Assembly: GCF_013155265.1 (NCBI RefSeq)
Contig: NZ_JABJXU010000014.1
Span: forward strand, 1-33,366
DNA length: 33,366 nucleotides
Source: Enterococcus sp. MMGLQ5-1
Lineage (GTDB): Bacteria > Bacillota > Bacilli > Lactobacillales > Streptococcaceae
Reading direction: 5' to 3'
Shown: positions 25,474 through 33,366 of the stretch, in pieces
Position numbering within the stretch: the stretch's first letter is position 1
Layout: each line of letters begins with the position of its first letter
Notes under the pieces: model-generated
Database searches by the model: none
The model's input: only the letters and a program-made list of their open reading frames with translations
Told to the model about the DNA's origin: nothing
Made by a program: the position numbers and the translations under genes

Positions 25474-25848
25474 ATGGGCAAGGATAAAATAACGACTTTG
25501 AGTAATGAATATACAAAAGAAGTTAAAAAGCATGAAAGTATGAAAATTCGCTATAAACATTTTAGTCGGCGCCGGATTGCTGGATTAGCAATTCTATCAA
25601 TCATTCTTTTTACATATCCAACGATTGAACTAGTGAAATCGTTCTCAGTATTAGTGGATACCAAAACAGAGCTTCATCAGATTCAGAAGAAATCTGAGCA
25701 GGCGAGTGACGAGGTTGAAAGTAATCAGCGTAAGGTCAAACAGCTTGAAGATAATGATTATGTAGCTAAGGTAGCGCGAAATCGTTATTATTATTCAAAG
25801 GATGGTGAACAGGTTTATCGTTTACCAGACACAAATCAAGGTGAATAA
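25474..25848 (+). CDS. divIC: Cell-division protein DivIC/FtsB-like
   Basis: The 124-residue single-pass membrane protein has a basic cytoplasmic N-terminus (KIRYKHFSRRRIAG), one helix (LAILSIILFTYPTIELV), and an extracellular coiled coil (about 65-100: TKTELHQIQKKSEQASDEVE). It ends in the conserved YVAKVARNRYYYSKDGEQVYRLP. With FtsL and DivIB it forms the septal complex that activates cell-wall synthesis at division. GAGGTGAAGG precedes ATG at 25474. Gene order supports the call. Confidence 0.92.
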   Translation: MGKDKITTLSNEYTKEVKKHESMKIRYKHFSRRRIAGLAILSIILFTYPTIELVKSFSVLVDTKTELHQIQKKSEQASDEVESNQRKVKQLEDNDYVAKVARNRYYYSKDGEQVYRLPDTNQGE

Positions 25849-25865
25849 CTAATTTATGACATGGT

Positions 25866-25903
25866 AATGCGATGAGCTTCTAAGGTTGATGATCGCATTT
25901 TTA
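25866..25903 (+). terminator. Terminator between divIC and the S1 protein gene
   Basis: AATGCGAT (25866-25873) and ATCGCATT (25892-25899) form an 8-bp stem followed by T-rich sequence. Confidence 0.7.
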
Positions 25904-25967
25904 TATGAGCATAAAATTTTTTAAAAGTTTCTAAATTATAATCGTTTTTAGGAGGATTTTTTTATTT

Positions 25968-26417
25968 ATGTCAATCGAAGTGGGGCAAAAACTTCAAGGA
26001 AAAGTAACTGGGATTACAAATTTCGGCGCTTTCATTGATTTGGGCGAAGGCAAGAGTGGTTTAGTACATATTAGTCAAGTTTCAAATGATTTTATTAATA
26101 ATATCAATGATATTTTATCTGTTGGCGATGTTGTGACTGTAAAAGTAATGCAAATTGCAGATGATGGTAAAATTAGTCTATCTATTAAGCAAGCAATGGA
26201 TAAGCCAGCTCAATCGCAGAGGACAGAGGCACCAAAGGTCGAACGTGAACCAGTTGAGTTTAAAAAGGACCCAAAAAAATATGCTAAAGATGGCACTGAG
26301 CTTTCGGAATTTGATTTAATGATGAAGGGCTTTTTGCGTCAAAGTGAAGAACATCTTGTAGCAATCAAAAGAAGTCGTGAAGGTAAACGTGGTGGCCGTG
26401 GCGGTCGAAAAAAATAA
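25968..26417 (+). CDS. yabR: S1-domain RNA-binding protein (YabR/GSP13-like)
   Basis: The 149-residue protein starts with one S1 domain (about residues 3-75: VGQKLQGKVTGITNFGAFIDL, GLVHISQVS, ISLSIKQA). A charged linker and a very basic end (KRSREGKRGGRGGRKK) follow and would also bind RNA. Homologues associate with the ribosome and affect translation or stress responses; the precise role here is unknown. The SD-like AGGAGG lies 11 bases before ATG at 25968. TATAAT at 25937-25942 could be its own -10, giving a very short leader. Confidence 0.88.
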   Translation: MSIEVGQKLQGKVTGITNFGAFIDLGEGKSGLVHISQVSNDFINNINDILSVGDVVTVKVMQIADDGKISLSIKQAMDKPAQSQRTEAPKVEREPVEFKKDPKKYAKDGTELSEFDLMMKGFLRQSEEHLVAIKRSREGKRGGRGGRKK

Positions 26418-26473
26418 TGAAATTTTGTTAGCTTAAAATATAAAAAGATGAAAGCTACACAATTGGTGTAAAG

Positions 26474-26606
26474 CTGGGACAGATATCAAATTCATTTAAT
26501 TGGGAAGCAATTTATTTGTTTTCTGATGTCTTATTGGAAATAAACAATTTTTTTATTTGCTTATTTCTAATAGGTTTGAAAATTGATGACTGGACCAGTT
26601 TTTTTT
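26474..26606 (+). terminator. Large structured element with terminator features before tilS
   Basis: An outer stem is built from CTGG, GA, CAG, AT, ATCAA (26474-26489) opposite TTGAT, GA, CTG, GA, CCAG (26583-26598), so helices are separated by symmetric GA-rich internal loops. Eight T follow (26599-26606). It encloses an 18-19-bp imperfect hairpin (26530-26547 with 26556-26574). The start resembles GCTGGGACA-type dispersed intergenic elements that I recall from other Lactobacillales and staphylococci. It may be a terminator, an attenuator or a mobile palindromic repeat. Confidence 0.55.
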
Positions 26607-26638
26607 AGGAATTGATTTTTGAGTGATTGGAGGGCGTA

Positions 26639-27931
26639 ATGTACGATAAGTTTAAACGACACCTGTTAAAGAATACATTTTTTTCAGTACATGATCGGGT
26701 TTTAGTAGCGGTCTCAGGTGGGCAAGATTCTATTGCCCTTTTACATTTGCTAAAGGTATTTTCGCTAGATTATCCAATTGATATTACGGTCGTTCACGTT
26801 AATCATCGCTTGCGGCCGAGCAGTGATGCTGAAGCGGATTTTGTACGTGCCTTGACCAGTCAGCTCTCGTTACCTTATCATGAGGAGGTCTGGCATCATC
26901 AAAAAATCAGTCTTGGGGTGGAAGAAAAAGCGAGAATATTCCGATATAATGTATTTCGACGTTTAATGGTAGATTATGACAAGCTTGTAACGGCGCATCA
27001 TGCGGATGATCAGGCCGAAACCCTGTTAATGCGTCTGATTCGTGGTAATCGCCTATCTAATTTATCAGGTATTTCTCCAAGACGGCCATTTGCCACTGGT
27101 GAGCTAATTCGACCATTATTACCTTTTACAAAATTTGAGTTATCACAGCTCGAGCTTACATTTGTTGAGGATGAATCCAATCAGTCACCAAATTATTTTA
27201 GAAATCGTGTCAGAAATCAATACCTGCCATTGTTATCAAAGGAAAATCCGCAATTGACCCATGATATTGTGCAGCTCAGTGAGGAGCTAGTCAGTGCAAA
27301 TGAGCTGATTTATCATCATATTTCTAAGCTTAAAGAGACGCTACAGAGTAATGGGCGCGTTGATTTATCAATGTTTCAGAAGATAAGCAATAGTGAGCGT
27401 TATTTTTTTATTTTGGATTATTTTGAGCAGAATGATATTTTTGATTTATCAAAAAATCGAGTGCAAGAAATATTGAGTCTCTTATCAAATTCTAAACAGT
27501 ATCAATACAAGCTTAGTGAGCAAAAGCAATTAGTTAAAACCTATGATACATTTTGGATTGAGTGGCTTGATTGTCAGAATACTCAAATTTTGGAAGTTAT
27601 ATTGAATGAAAAAGGCTTTGAAAATGACTGCATTAGCTTTTCATGGCAGCCAAGACCAAACGATTCTTTTATCCCCTTATACTCTATGAAGCCGGTTACG
27701 ATTCGTTCAAGAAAGGCCGGCGACAAGCTTCAGCTATCGCCTAGTTTAACTAAAAAGGTGAGAAGATTATTAATCGATGATAAAGTTCCAATTGACGAGC
27801 GAGAAAAATCGATTATTTTGGAACAAAATGATAAAATAATTGCTGTATTAACAAAAAATAAAACTTATTTGAGTATAAGTCCAGAAACTGATACAATTAA
27901 GAATAATCTATATTTTAAATGGAAAGGCTAA
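26639..27931 (+). CDS. tilS: tRNA(Ile)-lysidine synthase TilS
   Basis: The 430-residue enzyme converts C34 of the minor tRNA(Ile) to lysidine so it reads AUA. The PP-loop ATP-binding motif SGGQDS is at residues 26-31. [37 protein letters not shown] and the C-terminal domain ([31 protein letters not shown]) are all present. ATG at 26639 has GGAGG five bases upstream; the in-frame TTG at 26627 overlaps that site. The stop is one base before hpt, so the two are coupled. This order is conserved in Firmicutes. Confidence 0.95.
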   Translation: MYDKFKRHLLKNTFFSVHDRVLVAVSGGQDSIALLHLLKVFSLDYPIDITVVHVNHRLRPSSDAEADFVRALTSQLSLPYHEEVWHHQKISLGVEEKARIFRYNVFRRLMVDYDKLVTAHHADDQAETLLMRLIRGNRLSNLSGISPRRPFATGELIRPLLPFTKFELSQLELTFVEDESNQSPNYFRNRVRNQYLPLLSKENPQLTHDIVQLSEELVSANELIYHHISKLKETLQSNGRVDLSMFQKISNSERYFFILDYFEQNDIFDLSKNRVQEILSLLSNSKQYQYKLSEQKQLVKTYDTFWIEWLDCQNTQILEVILNEKGFENDCISFSWQPRPNDSFIPLYSMKPVTIRSRKAGDKLQLSPSLTKKVRRLLIDDKVPIDEREKSIILEQNDKIIAVLTKNKTYLSISPETDTIKNNLYFKWKG

Positions 27932-27932
27932 T

Positions 27933-28505
27933 ATGTTAGACAAAGACATTAAAAAGGTGTTATTCACCAAAGCAGAAATTGATGCCAAGACACACGAACT
28001 TGGAAAGCAGCTATCAGAAGATTACGCAGGAAAAAATCCTTTAGTAATTGGTGTTTTAAAGGGTGCGGTGCCATTTTTGGCGGATTTAACGAGAGCAGTT
28101 GATGACCATTTAGAAATGGACTTTATGGTTGTATCAAGCTACCATGGAGGTACAACTTCAAGTGGCGAAGTTAAAATTTTAAAGGATTTAGATACAAGTG
28201 TTGAAGGTAGGGATATCTTGATTGTTGAAGATATCATTGATACAGGTCGGACATTAAGCTATTTGGTTAATTTATTTAAGTATCGTAAAGCAAATTCAGT
28301 GAAAATTGCGACATTACTTGATAAGCCCGAAGGTAGAGTCGTAGATATATCTGCTGATTATGTTTGCTTTAATACACCTAATGAGTTTTTAGTAGGTTAT
28401 GGCTTGGATTATGATGAAAAATATCGAAATCTGCCGTATGTTGGTGTTTTAAAAGAAGAAATTTATCAGTCATTAGGTGAATTGGAGGAAGTTGATGGAA
28501 AATAA
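27933..28505 (+). CDS. hpt: Hypoxanthine(-guanine) phosphoribosyltransferase
   Basis: The 190-residue purine-salvage enzyme makes IMP/GMP from base and PRPP. It has [32 protein letters not shown], and the PRPP loop [14 protein letters not shown] (about residue 100), then DKPEGR and [28 protein letters not shown]. The length is typical. AAAGG lies inside the tilS end, five bases before ATG. It overlaps ftsH by 11 bases. In B. subtilis TilS and HprT also act together on ftsH transcription, which fits this linkage (family knowledge, not seen here). Confidence 0.95.
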   Translation: MLDKDIKKVLFTKAEIDAKTHELGKQLSEDYAGKNPLVIGVLKGAVPFLADLTRAVDDHLEMDFMVVSSYHGGTTSSGEVKILKDLDTSVEGRDILIVEDIIDTGRTLSYLVNLFKYRKANSVKIATLLDKPEGRVVDISADYVCFNTPNEFLVGYGLDYDEKYRNLPYVGVLKEEIYQSLGELEEVDGK

Positions 28506-30576
28506 GAATGGTTTTTTAAAGAATTCATTTCTTTATATTTTATTAATATTGTCTTTAGTTGTTGTCGTTCAGTTCTTTTTCAGGGGTAGCAGTACAACTG
28601 TAAATGAGATTACGTATTCACAATTTTCAGAGCAGCTAGAAGATGGAAAAATTAGCAAAATTAATTATCAGCCATCGGGTAGTGTCATTGAAGTAACTGG
28701 TGAGTATAAAGATGAGCAAACGGTAAAGAATGCAAGTGGTTTTAAAATTTGGGGTAATACAAGCGCTAAAACGAAAAATTTTTCAACAATCATTTTACCT
28801 AGTGACTCGACCATCTCAGATTTATCAGCAGTCGCAAAAGAAAAAAGTGTTTCTGTTGATATAAAACCAGAAAGCAATAATAGCTTGTGGCTATCATTGG
28901 CAATTTCAATTTTACCGATCATTCTTTTGTTCTTATTTTTCTACATGATGATGAATCAAGGACAGCAAGGTGGCGGTGGTCGAGGCGCGATGAGCTTTGG
29001 CAAATCACGAGCAAAGGAAGCGGATAAAAAGGCTAATAAGGTTCGTTTTTCTGATGTTGCTGGTGCAGAAGAAGAAAAACAAGAATTGGTTGAGGTCGTT
29101 GAATTCTTAAAGGATCCACGTCGATTCAGTGCCTTAGGTGCGCGTATTCCATCAGGTGTCTTACTTGAGGGTCCTCCGGGAACAGGTAAAACATTACTTG
29201 CTAAGGCAGTTGCTGGTGAAGCTGGTGTACCATTCTACTCAATTTCGGGTTCTGATTTTGTTGAAATGTTTGTCGGTGTTGGTGCAAGTCGTGTTCGTGA
29301 TTTATTTGAAACGGCTAAGAAAAATGCCCTAGCTATTATCTTTATTGATGAAATTGATGCTGTCGGTCGCCAGCGTGGCGCCGGTATGGGCGGCGGTCAT
29401 GATGAGCGTGAGCAGACACTGAATCAATTGCTAGTTGAAATGGATGGCTTTAGTGGCAATGAAGGCGTCATTGTCATTGCGGCTACTAACCGTTCGGATG
29501 TGCTAGATCCAGCCTTGCTTCGCCCAGGACGTTTTGACCGTCAAATTTTAGTTGGTCGTCCAGATGTTAAAGGCCGTGAAGCAATTTTGAAGGTTCATGC
29601 TAAAAACAAGCCTTTAGCTGATGACGTTGATTTAAAAGTGGTGGCTCAGCAAACACCGGGCTTTGCTGGTGCTGAGCTTGAAAATGTTTTAAATGAGGCA
29701 GCCCTAGTTGCTGCGCGTCGTAATAAAAAGAAAATTGATGCAAGTGATATTGATGAGGCAGAGGATCGCGTCATTGCTGGACCTGCCAAGACTGATCGTG
29801 CCATTTCCAAGAAAGAGCGTGAAATGGTTGCTTACCACGAGGCTGGGCATACAATTGTTGGTTTAATTTTATCTAATGCGCGTGTTGTCCATAAGGTAAC
29901 AATCGTTCCTCGTGGACGTGCTGGTGGTTATATGATTGCCTTGCCAAAAGAAGATCAGTTCTTAATGAGTAAAGAAGATATGTTTGAACAATTGGTTGGC
30001 TTACTTGGTGGTCGTACTGCTGAAGAAATTGTCTTTGGACAGCAAACGACCGGTGCAAGTAATGACTTTGAACAGGCAACGCAATTGGCTCGTTCAATGG
30101 TTACTGAGTATGGGATGAGTGAAAAGCTTGGACCTGTTCAATATGAGGGTAATCATTCCGTTTTCTTAGGCCGCGATTATGGTCAAGGAAAAGGTTATTC
30201 TGAACAGGTTGCTTATGAGATTGACCAAGAGGTGCGTCGTATATTAAATGAAGCACATGCGAAGGCACATGAAATCATTGAGTCAAATCGTGATAAGCAT
30301 AAGCTGATCGCTGAAATGTTGCTTGAGTATGAAACACTTGATGCGGCTCAAATTAAATCATTATTTGAAACGGGTCAAATGCCTGAAGGCTCAAAAACAT
30401 ATGAAGCAAAGGCTATGACCTTTGATGAAGCTAAACGCGCCGTTGAGGAAAAAGATAAGGATAAGACAGACGATAGTCATTCTAGCTCAGCAGATAACTC
30501 GATTGCAGACTGGGCAAAGAAAGATAATCAATCAACACAGGATTCTAATTCAGATTCAAATGATTCTAAAGAATAA
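28495..30576 (+). CDS. ftsH: ATP-dependent membrane zinc protease FtsH
   Basis: The 693-residue protease degrades misassembled membrane and regulatory proteins. Two membrane helices (about 10-26 and 130-152) flank an extracellular domain. The AAA+ module has Walker A GPPGTGKT (about 225), Walker B IIFIDEID, and the second region of homology ending in RPGRFDR. The zinc site is HEAGH (about 450). The C-terminus is a Ser/Asp/Asn-rich disordered tail. ATG at 28495 has GGAGG six bases upstream; the GTG at 28477 lies before that site. It overlaps the hpt end and is followed by a terminator. Confidence 0.97.
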   Translation: MENKNGFLKNSFLYILLILSLVVVVQFFFRGSSTTVNEITYSQFSEQLEDGKISKINYQPSGSVIEVTGEYKDEQTVKNASGFKIWGNTSAKTKNFSTIILPSDSTISDLSAVAKEKSVSVDIKPESNNSLWLSLAISILPIILLFLFFYMMMNQGQQGGGGRGAMSFGKSRAKEADKKANKVRFSDVAGAEEEKQELVEVVEFLKDPRRFSALGARIPSGVLLEGPPGTGKTLLAKAVAGEAGVPFYSISGSDFVEMFVGVGASRVRDLFETAKKNALAIIFIDEIDAVGRQRGAGMGGGHDEREQTLNQLLVEMDGFSGNEGVIVIAATNRSDVLDPALLRPGRFDRQILVGRPDVKGREAILKVHAKNKPLADDVDLKVVAQQTPGFAGAELENVLNEAALVAARRNKKKIDASDIDEAEDRVIAGPAKTDRAISKKEREMVAYHEAGHTIVGLILSNARVVHKVTIVPRGRAGGYMIALPKEDQFLMSKEDMFEQLVGLLGGRTAEEIVFGQQTTGASNDFEQATQLARSMVTEYGMSEKLGPVQYEGNHSVFLGRDYGQGKGYSEQVAYEIDQEVRRILNEAHAKAHEIIESNRDKHKLIAEMLLEYETLDAAQIKSLFETGQMPEGSKTYEAKAMTFDEAKRAVEEKDKDKTDDSHSSSADNSIADWAKKDNQSTQDSNSDSNDSKE

Positions 30577-30596
30577 AATAAATTTTTTAAGTTATT

Positions 30597-30629
30597 AGCG
30601 TGTAGCAGATATTTGCTATGCGCTTTTTT
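30597..30629 (+). terminator. Terminator of ftsH
   Basis: AGCGTGTAGCA (30597-30607) pairs with TGCTATGCGCT (30614-30624), using wobble pairs, followed by six T (30624-30629). Confidence 0.85.
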
Positions 30630-30633
30630 GCCA

Positions 30634-30693
30634 TTGCCACTTACTCTCCGACATTTTTTGTGACTTTAAAAAAATGGAGGCAGTTAGTGGCAA
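30634..30693. repeat. 60-bp nested palindrome downstream of ftsH
   Basis: Outer arms TTGCCACT and AGTGGCAA and inner arms CATTTTTT and AAAAAATG make a long imperfect hairpin with a loop around GTGACTTT. It directly follows the ftsH terminator, lacks its own T-run, and looks like a remnant mobile palindrome or an RNA structure. Confidence 0.55.
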
Positions 30694-30939
30694 AGGTATG
30701 CATTTGAACTTGTTTTTAGAAGCAACCAAAGGGCACTTTAAAAGCTTAGCTCAAGGGTGATTATAATATTGGCGATTCGTTTAATTTATACTGAATTTTT
30801 TATGATAATTTGGTAAAATAGTTATCAGTTGAATTACTGAATTATTGACTTAGTGGTAATCATTGTCATTTGATATTTCAGCTTTTAAGTAATTAAATAG
30901 CGCAAGTTAGCGATTAAATTAAATTGATTGGAGATTGTT
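30694..30939 (+). other. Leader/promoter region of xpt without a recognised riboswitch
   Basis: AT-rich DNA with several weak promoter-like boxes (for example TAAAAT near 30815). I find no purine-riboswitch core and no gene. Regulation of xpt is not readable here. Confidence 0.5.
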
Positions 30940-31521
30940 TTGAAATTATTAGAGCAAAAAATTAAGGATGAGGGCATTGTTTTAGGTAGCGAGGTTTTAA
31001 AGGTTGACCGTTTTTTAACGCACCAAATTGATCCAGAATTAATGTTTAATATAGGGCAAACCTTTGCAGATGTGTATGCTGATTTGGGAATTACAAAGGT
31101 TGTGACCATTGAAGCGAGTGGTATTGCCCCTGCGGTTTATACCGCGCAGCTACTAAATACTCCAATGGTCTTTGCCCGTAAATCAAAGAGCTTGACAATG
31201 AATGAAGAGCTATTAACGACTGAAGTTTATTCATTTACTAAGCAAGTAACGAGCACAATTTCAATCTCCAGAAAATTTTTAGGTGAAGCAGATCGCGTGC
31301 TCATTATCGATGATTTTTTAGCAAATGGTCAGGCTGCAAAAGGCTTGATAGAGCTTTGTGAGCAAGCTGGAAGCCAGGTTGTGGGCGTTGGTATTGTAAT
31401 CGAAAAGAGCTTCCAAAGCGGGCGTGAATTATTAGAATCCTTGGCGATTCCGGTAAAATCCTTAGCTAGAATTAAAGGCTTTGTCAATAATCAAGTTGAG
31501 TTTTTAGAGGCGGATGCCTAA
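30940..31521 (+). CDS. xpt: Xanthine phosphoribosyltransferase
   Basis: The 193-residue purine-salvage enzyme turns xanthine plus PRPP into XMP. Characteristic family segments are [57 protein letters not shown], the PRPP loop [17 protein letters not shown], and [16 protein letters not shown]. The start is a TTG at 30940: GGAG lies six bases upstream and the product then begins like known Xpt proteins ([12 protein letters not shown]). The in-frame TTG at 30928 overlaps the ribosome binding site. It is followed by its own terminator. Confidence 0.95.
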   Translation: MKLLEQKIKDEGIVLGSEVLKVDRFLTHQIDPELMFNIGQTFADVYADLGITKVVTIEASGIAPAVYTAQLLNTPMVFARKSKSLTMNEELLTTEVYSFTKQVTSTISISRKFLGEADRVLIIDDFLANGQAAKGLIELCEQAGSQVVGVGIVIEKSFQSGRELLESLAIPVKSLARIKGFVNNQVEFLEADA

Positions 31522-31540
31522 ATAATTGGATAACAGGAGG

Positions 31541-31579
31541 ACTAGAGTAATTAGCAGTCAGCGTTACTCTAGTTTTTTT
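31541..31579 (+). terminator. Terminator of xpt
   Basis: A 10-bp perfect stem (ACTAGAGTAA at 31541-31550, TTACTCTAGT at 31564-31573) followed by a T-run. Confidence 0.92.
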
Positions 31580-31590
31580 ATTATATATAA

Positions 31591-31603
31591 GGTTTCGAAA
31601 ACC
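31591..31603. promoter_or_regulatory. Operator copy 1 (GGTTTCGAAAACC) before the DUF1836 gene
   Basis: A near-palindrome (GGTTT, centre CGA, AAACC) just upstream of the -35 box. A 13-base direct copy lies 22 bp downstream. Confidence 0.65.
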
Positions 31604-31607
31604 GTAA

Positions 31608-31635
31608 TTGACAGTTTCGAGAACCATGATATAAT
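31608..31635 (+). promoter_or_regulatory. Promoter of the DUF1836-DegV operon
   Basis: Perfect -35 TTGACA (31608-31613), a 16-bp spacer and perfect -10 TATAAT (31630-31635). Confidence 0.88.
31613..31625. promoter_or_regulatory. Operator copy 2 (AGTTTCGAGAACC) inside the promoter spacer
   Basis: It shares 11 of 13 bases with copy 1. It lies between -35 and -10, where a bound protein would block RNA polymerase. Centre-to-centre distance is 22 bp, about two helical turns. Confidence 0.65.
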
Positions 31636-31665
31636 ATAAGAAAACTTGTGATAAGGAGGTAGGTA

Positions 31666-32220
31666 ATGGAGAGCTCAGTACCCTTTGAGTCAATTCTTGA
31701 GTTTAAGCTGCCTAGATGGGCTGAATTACCAGAAATAGACCTATATATTGATCAGGTTATTCAATTATTAAACCAACATTTAAAGCCTTTATATCTAAAT
31801 GAGCAAAGTATCATTACGGCGACGATGATTAATAATTACACTAAAAAGGATGTTGCACCAAAGCCTGAAAAGAAACGTTATAGTCGTAAGCATTTAGCAA
31901 GCTTTATTGTTATTACGTTAATGAAGTCTAGCTTTACTTTACCAGAGATTCGTCAGGTAATGGACTGGCAGCTAAAAAAAATGGATGCGCAATTGGCCTA
32001 TGATTATTTTTGTGATAGTCAAGAAATGGCGTTTAGGTTAATTTTAGCTGAAAATGCAACAATTAAAGCGCATTGTGTAAATTGTTCCAAATCAGAGCTA
32101 GCAGTTTCATTAGCAGCATTGAGCTTTGCTTCTAAATGGTTAACTAATCAATTGGTCCTACAGGAAAATACGGTTATGATGGAAGGGAAATATGATGGAA
32201 AAAATTGCATTATTAGTTGA
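31666..32220 (+). CDS. DUF1836 protein, probable MerR-like DNA-binding regulator
   Basis: The 184-residue protein matches the DUF1836 family as I know it: LPRWAELPEIDLYIDQVIQLLN near the N-terminus, then SIITATMINNYTKKDVAPKPEKKRYSRKHLASFIVI. The latter resembles a MerR-type winged helix (helix-turn, wing with the KKRYS stretch, next helix). No biochemical function is established for the family that I know of. GGAGG lies six bases before ATG at 31666. It is the first gene of a two-gene operon with degV (26-base overlap) under a promoter with two operator copies, so autoregulation is plausible but inferred. Confidence 0.8.
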   Translation: MESSVPFESILEFKLPRWAELPEIDLYIDQVIQLLNQHLKPLYLNEQSIITATMINNYTKKDVAPKPEKKRYSRKHLASFIVITLMKSSFTLPEIRQVMDWQLKKMDAQLAYDYFCDSQEMAFRLILAENATIKAHCVNCSKSELAVSLAALSFASKWLTNQLVLQENTVMMEGKYDGKNCIIS

Positions 32221-33043
32221 TTCAGGGACTGATGTTCCAAAGGCAGTAATTGAACAGGGTCCAATTTTTATTGCGCCCTTAAATATTCATTATACCGAGG
32301 CAACTTATCAAGATTCGGTGAATATCACACCAGAAACGGTTTATCAGCAAATGCCTGATAGAATTCCAACAACCTCAACGCCAAGTGGTGAACAGATTCA
32401 TGGTATTTTGCACAAAATTAAGGCTGATGGCTATCAAAAGGTAATTGTCATTACGATTTCTAGCGGTTTAAGTGGTACCTTAAATGCAATTCGGATGCAG
32501 GCTGAGGAATTTGATAATTTAGAGTTTGCTTTTATTGATACTAAAAATATTTCTGTTGCCAGTGGCTTATCTGTAATCTATGCGGCTAGCCTGATTGCCG
32601 CTGGTGATGATTTTCAAACAGTTGTTGCAAAAACTGAAGCACAGTTGACCAATAACAAAATTTTCTTTTATGTTGATACGCTGATGTATTTAATCAAGGG
32701 TGGACGTATTGGTCGTGTTTCAGGTATGGTTGGTCAGCTTTTAAATATTAAACCAGTTATTTCATGTGACGAATCAGGTATTTATTATCCTGTCGCTAAG
32801 GAGCGCGGTAAAACGAAGGCACTAAAAAAAATAAATCAGCTAGTACATGATTTTGCAGAAAATCATGAGGTCGATATTATCATTGTTAATGCAGATACAA
32901 AAGAGCTAGCTGAGAAAATGCGTGAATCGTTACAATCCAGTGGCTTAAAAATTCGTCAATTGCTAAGCTCAGAAGTATCGCCTGCTTTGGGTGTTCATAC
33001 CGGTCCAGGTGCAATTGGGATAGCTGTTCATCGTGTGAATTAA
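32195..33043 (+). CDS. DegV-family fatty-acid-binding protein
   Basis: The 282-residue protein has the DegV fold signatures: IALLVDSGTDVP, PTTSTPSGEQIHGIL (ligand-binding Ser/Thr region), VIVITISSGLSGTLNAIRMQA, FFYVDTLMYLIKGGRIGRVSG, and a C-terminal GVHTGPGAIGIAVH. DegV/FakB proteins bind a fatty acid and present it to the kinase FakA for incorporation into phospholipid. Fatty-acid specificity cannot be read here. The start is ATG at 32195, seven bases after AAGGG; the ATG at 32192 is closer than usual. It overlaps the DUF1836 gene, which suggests coupled expression. Confidence 0.9.
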   Translation: MEKIALLVDSGTDVPKAVIEQGPIFIAPLNIHYTEATYQDSVNITPETVYQQMPDRIPTTSTPSGEQIHGILHKIKADGYQKVIVITISSGLSGTLNAIRMQAEEFDNLEFAFIDTKNISVASGLSVIYAASLIAAGDDFQTVVAKTEAQLTNNKIFFYVDTLMYLIKGGRIGRVSGMVGQLLNIKPVISCDESGIYYPVAKERGKTKALKKINQLVHDFAENHEVDIIIVNADTKELAEKMRESLQSSGLKIRQLLSSEVSPALGVHTGPGAIGIAVHRVN

Positions 33044-33074
33044 AATTAAAATAGATAAAAAGAAGCTAAGGTCT

Positions 33075-33366
33075 TGACCGGAAGTGCAACTACTTTTTGA
33101 TACAAAATAAAAAGAGCGACTCAATTTAATCTTGCTGATCGGTATTCGACGGGCGAAAGATACCCTAATTTGGATAAAATTCTATTATGATTCCAAAAAT
33201 AGATGTATTTTTCTACAATATCGATTACTCTAGTATTAGAGCCTATCGGCTCTTTTGAGATGTAGAACGTTTCTGACTTTAGTGAGGCATGAAACGACTC
33301 TATTGGAGCGTTATCTGAAGGTGTACCCTTACGGGACATACTTTGGATAACGTTTTTCTGTTTTAC
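33075..33366 (-). mobile_element. IS3-family insertion sequence, right part
   Basis: The end of an IS150-group-like element enters from the right edge on the minus strand. Its outer end is placed at about 33075, where the sequence read inward begins TGACCGGAAGTGC, matching the TG...CA ends of IS3 elements. That boundary is inferred, since the other end and the target duplication are outside the window. It sits 31 bp past the degV stop. No degV terminator is visible before it. Confidence 0.7.
33121..33366 (-). CDS. IS3-family transposase OrfB, C-terminal part
   Basis: The frame runs off the right edge. The visible end has the segment around the final catalytic Glu of the DDE integrase core (NVIQSMSRKGTPSDNAPIES, then FHASLKSE). 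It continues with FWNHNRILSKLGYLSPVEYR, the typical OrfB finish. It catalyses transposition together with OrfA as a frameshift fusion. No internal stop is seen in this part. Confidence 0.88.
   Translation of the reverse strand, partial: VKQKNVIQSMSRKGTPSDNAPIESFHASLKSETFYISKEPIGSNTRVIDIVEKYIYFWNHNRILSKLGYLSPVEYRSARLN

Noticed and set aside
26418-26638. T-box leader before tilS
   Set aside because: The TGGNACCGCG-type T-box sequence is absent; only a structured terminator-like element is seen.
30694-30939. Guanine riboswitch upstream of xpt
   Set aside because: xpt is often controlled by one, but the conserved core sequences of the purine aptamer are not found in this leader.

Overview
The window reads as chromosomal DNA of a low-GC, fermentative Gram-positive bacterium, most likely of the order Lactobacillales. 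The reasons are the AT-rich codon use, strong GGAGG-type ribosome binding sites, a sortase-anchored surface protein, L-lactate dehydrogenase and AdhE as fermentative enzymes, and the conserved run pth-mfd-flippase-rqcP-divIC-S1 protein-tilS-hpt-ftsH. I cannot name the genus from the sequence alone.

Layout. 1-876 is the end of an LPXTG-type surface protein, followed by its terminator and an 8-copy array of a 61-bp hairpin repeat (925-1417). 1568-6223 is a compact catabolic module: a class III aminotransferase, an amino-acid binding lipoprotein and an iron-dependent alcohol dehydrogenase on the minus strand, divergent from a PucR-type regulator. 6406-8450 (minus) holds a MaoC-like hotdog protein and an acyl-activating enzyme with a C-terminal hotdog-like extension. 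8638-11943 has yajC and adhE; adhE has three Rex-like operators around its promoter. A second array of the same 61-bp repeat family (12003-12345) follows the adhE terminator. Then come the DNA translocase ftsK, a 339-bp gap full of inverted repeats, and ldh (minus) with a cre-like site. 16369-19161 is a TPP-riboswitch-controlled ECF-type thiamine-precursor transporter (ykoEDC). 19409-30576 is the conserved housekeeping run from pth to ftsH. 30940-33043 holds xpt and a DUF1836-DegV pair under a promoter that carries two copies of a palindromic operator. The right edge is the end of an IS3-family insertion sequence.

How the parts work together. AdhE and Ldh are the two NADH-reoxidising ends of fermentation, with sequence signs of Rex (redox) and CcpA (carbon) control respectively. 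The aminotransferase/Fe-ADH module would remove the amino group from an amino acid and reduce the resulting aldehyde, but its substrate cannot be read from the sequence. The pth-ftsH run serves translation quality control, repair, division and tRNA maturation. The points most worth following up are the two terminator-anchored 61-bp hairpin arrays, the DUF1836-DegV operator pair, the large structured element before tilS, the ligase-hotdog pair, and the PucR-linked module.
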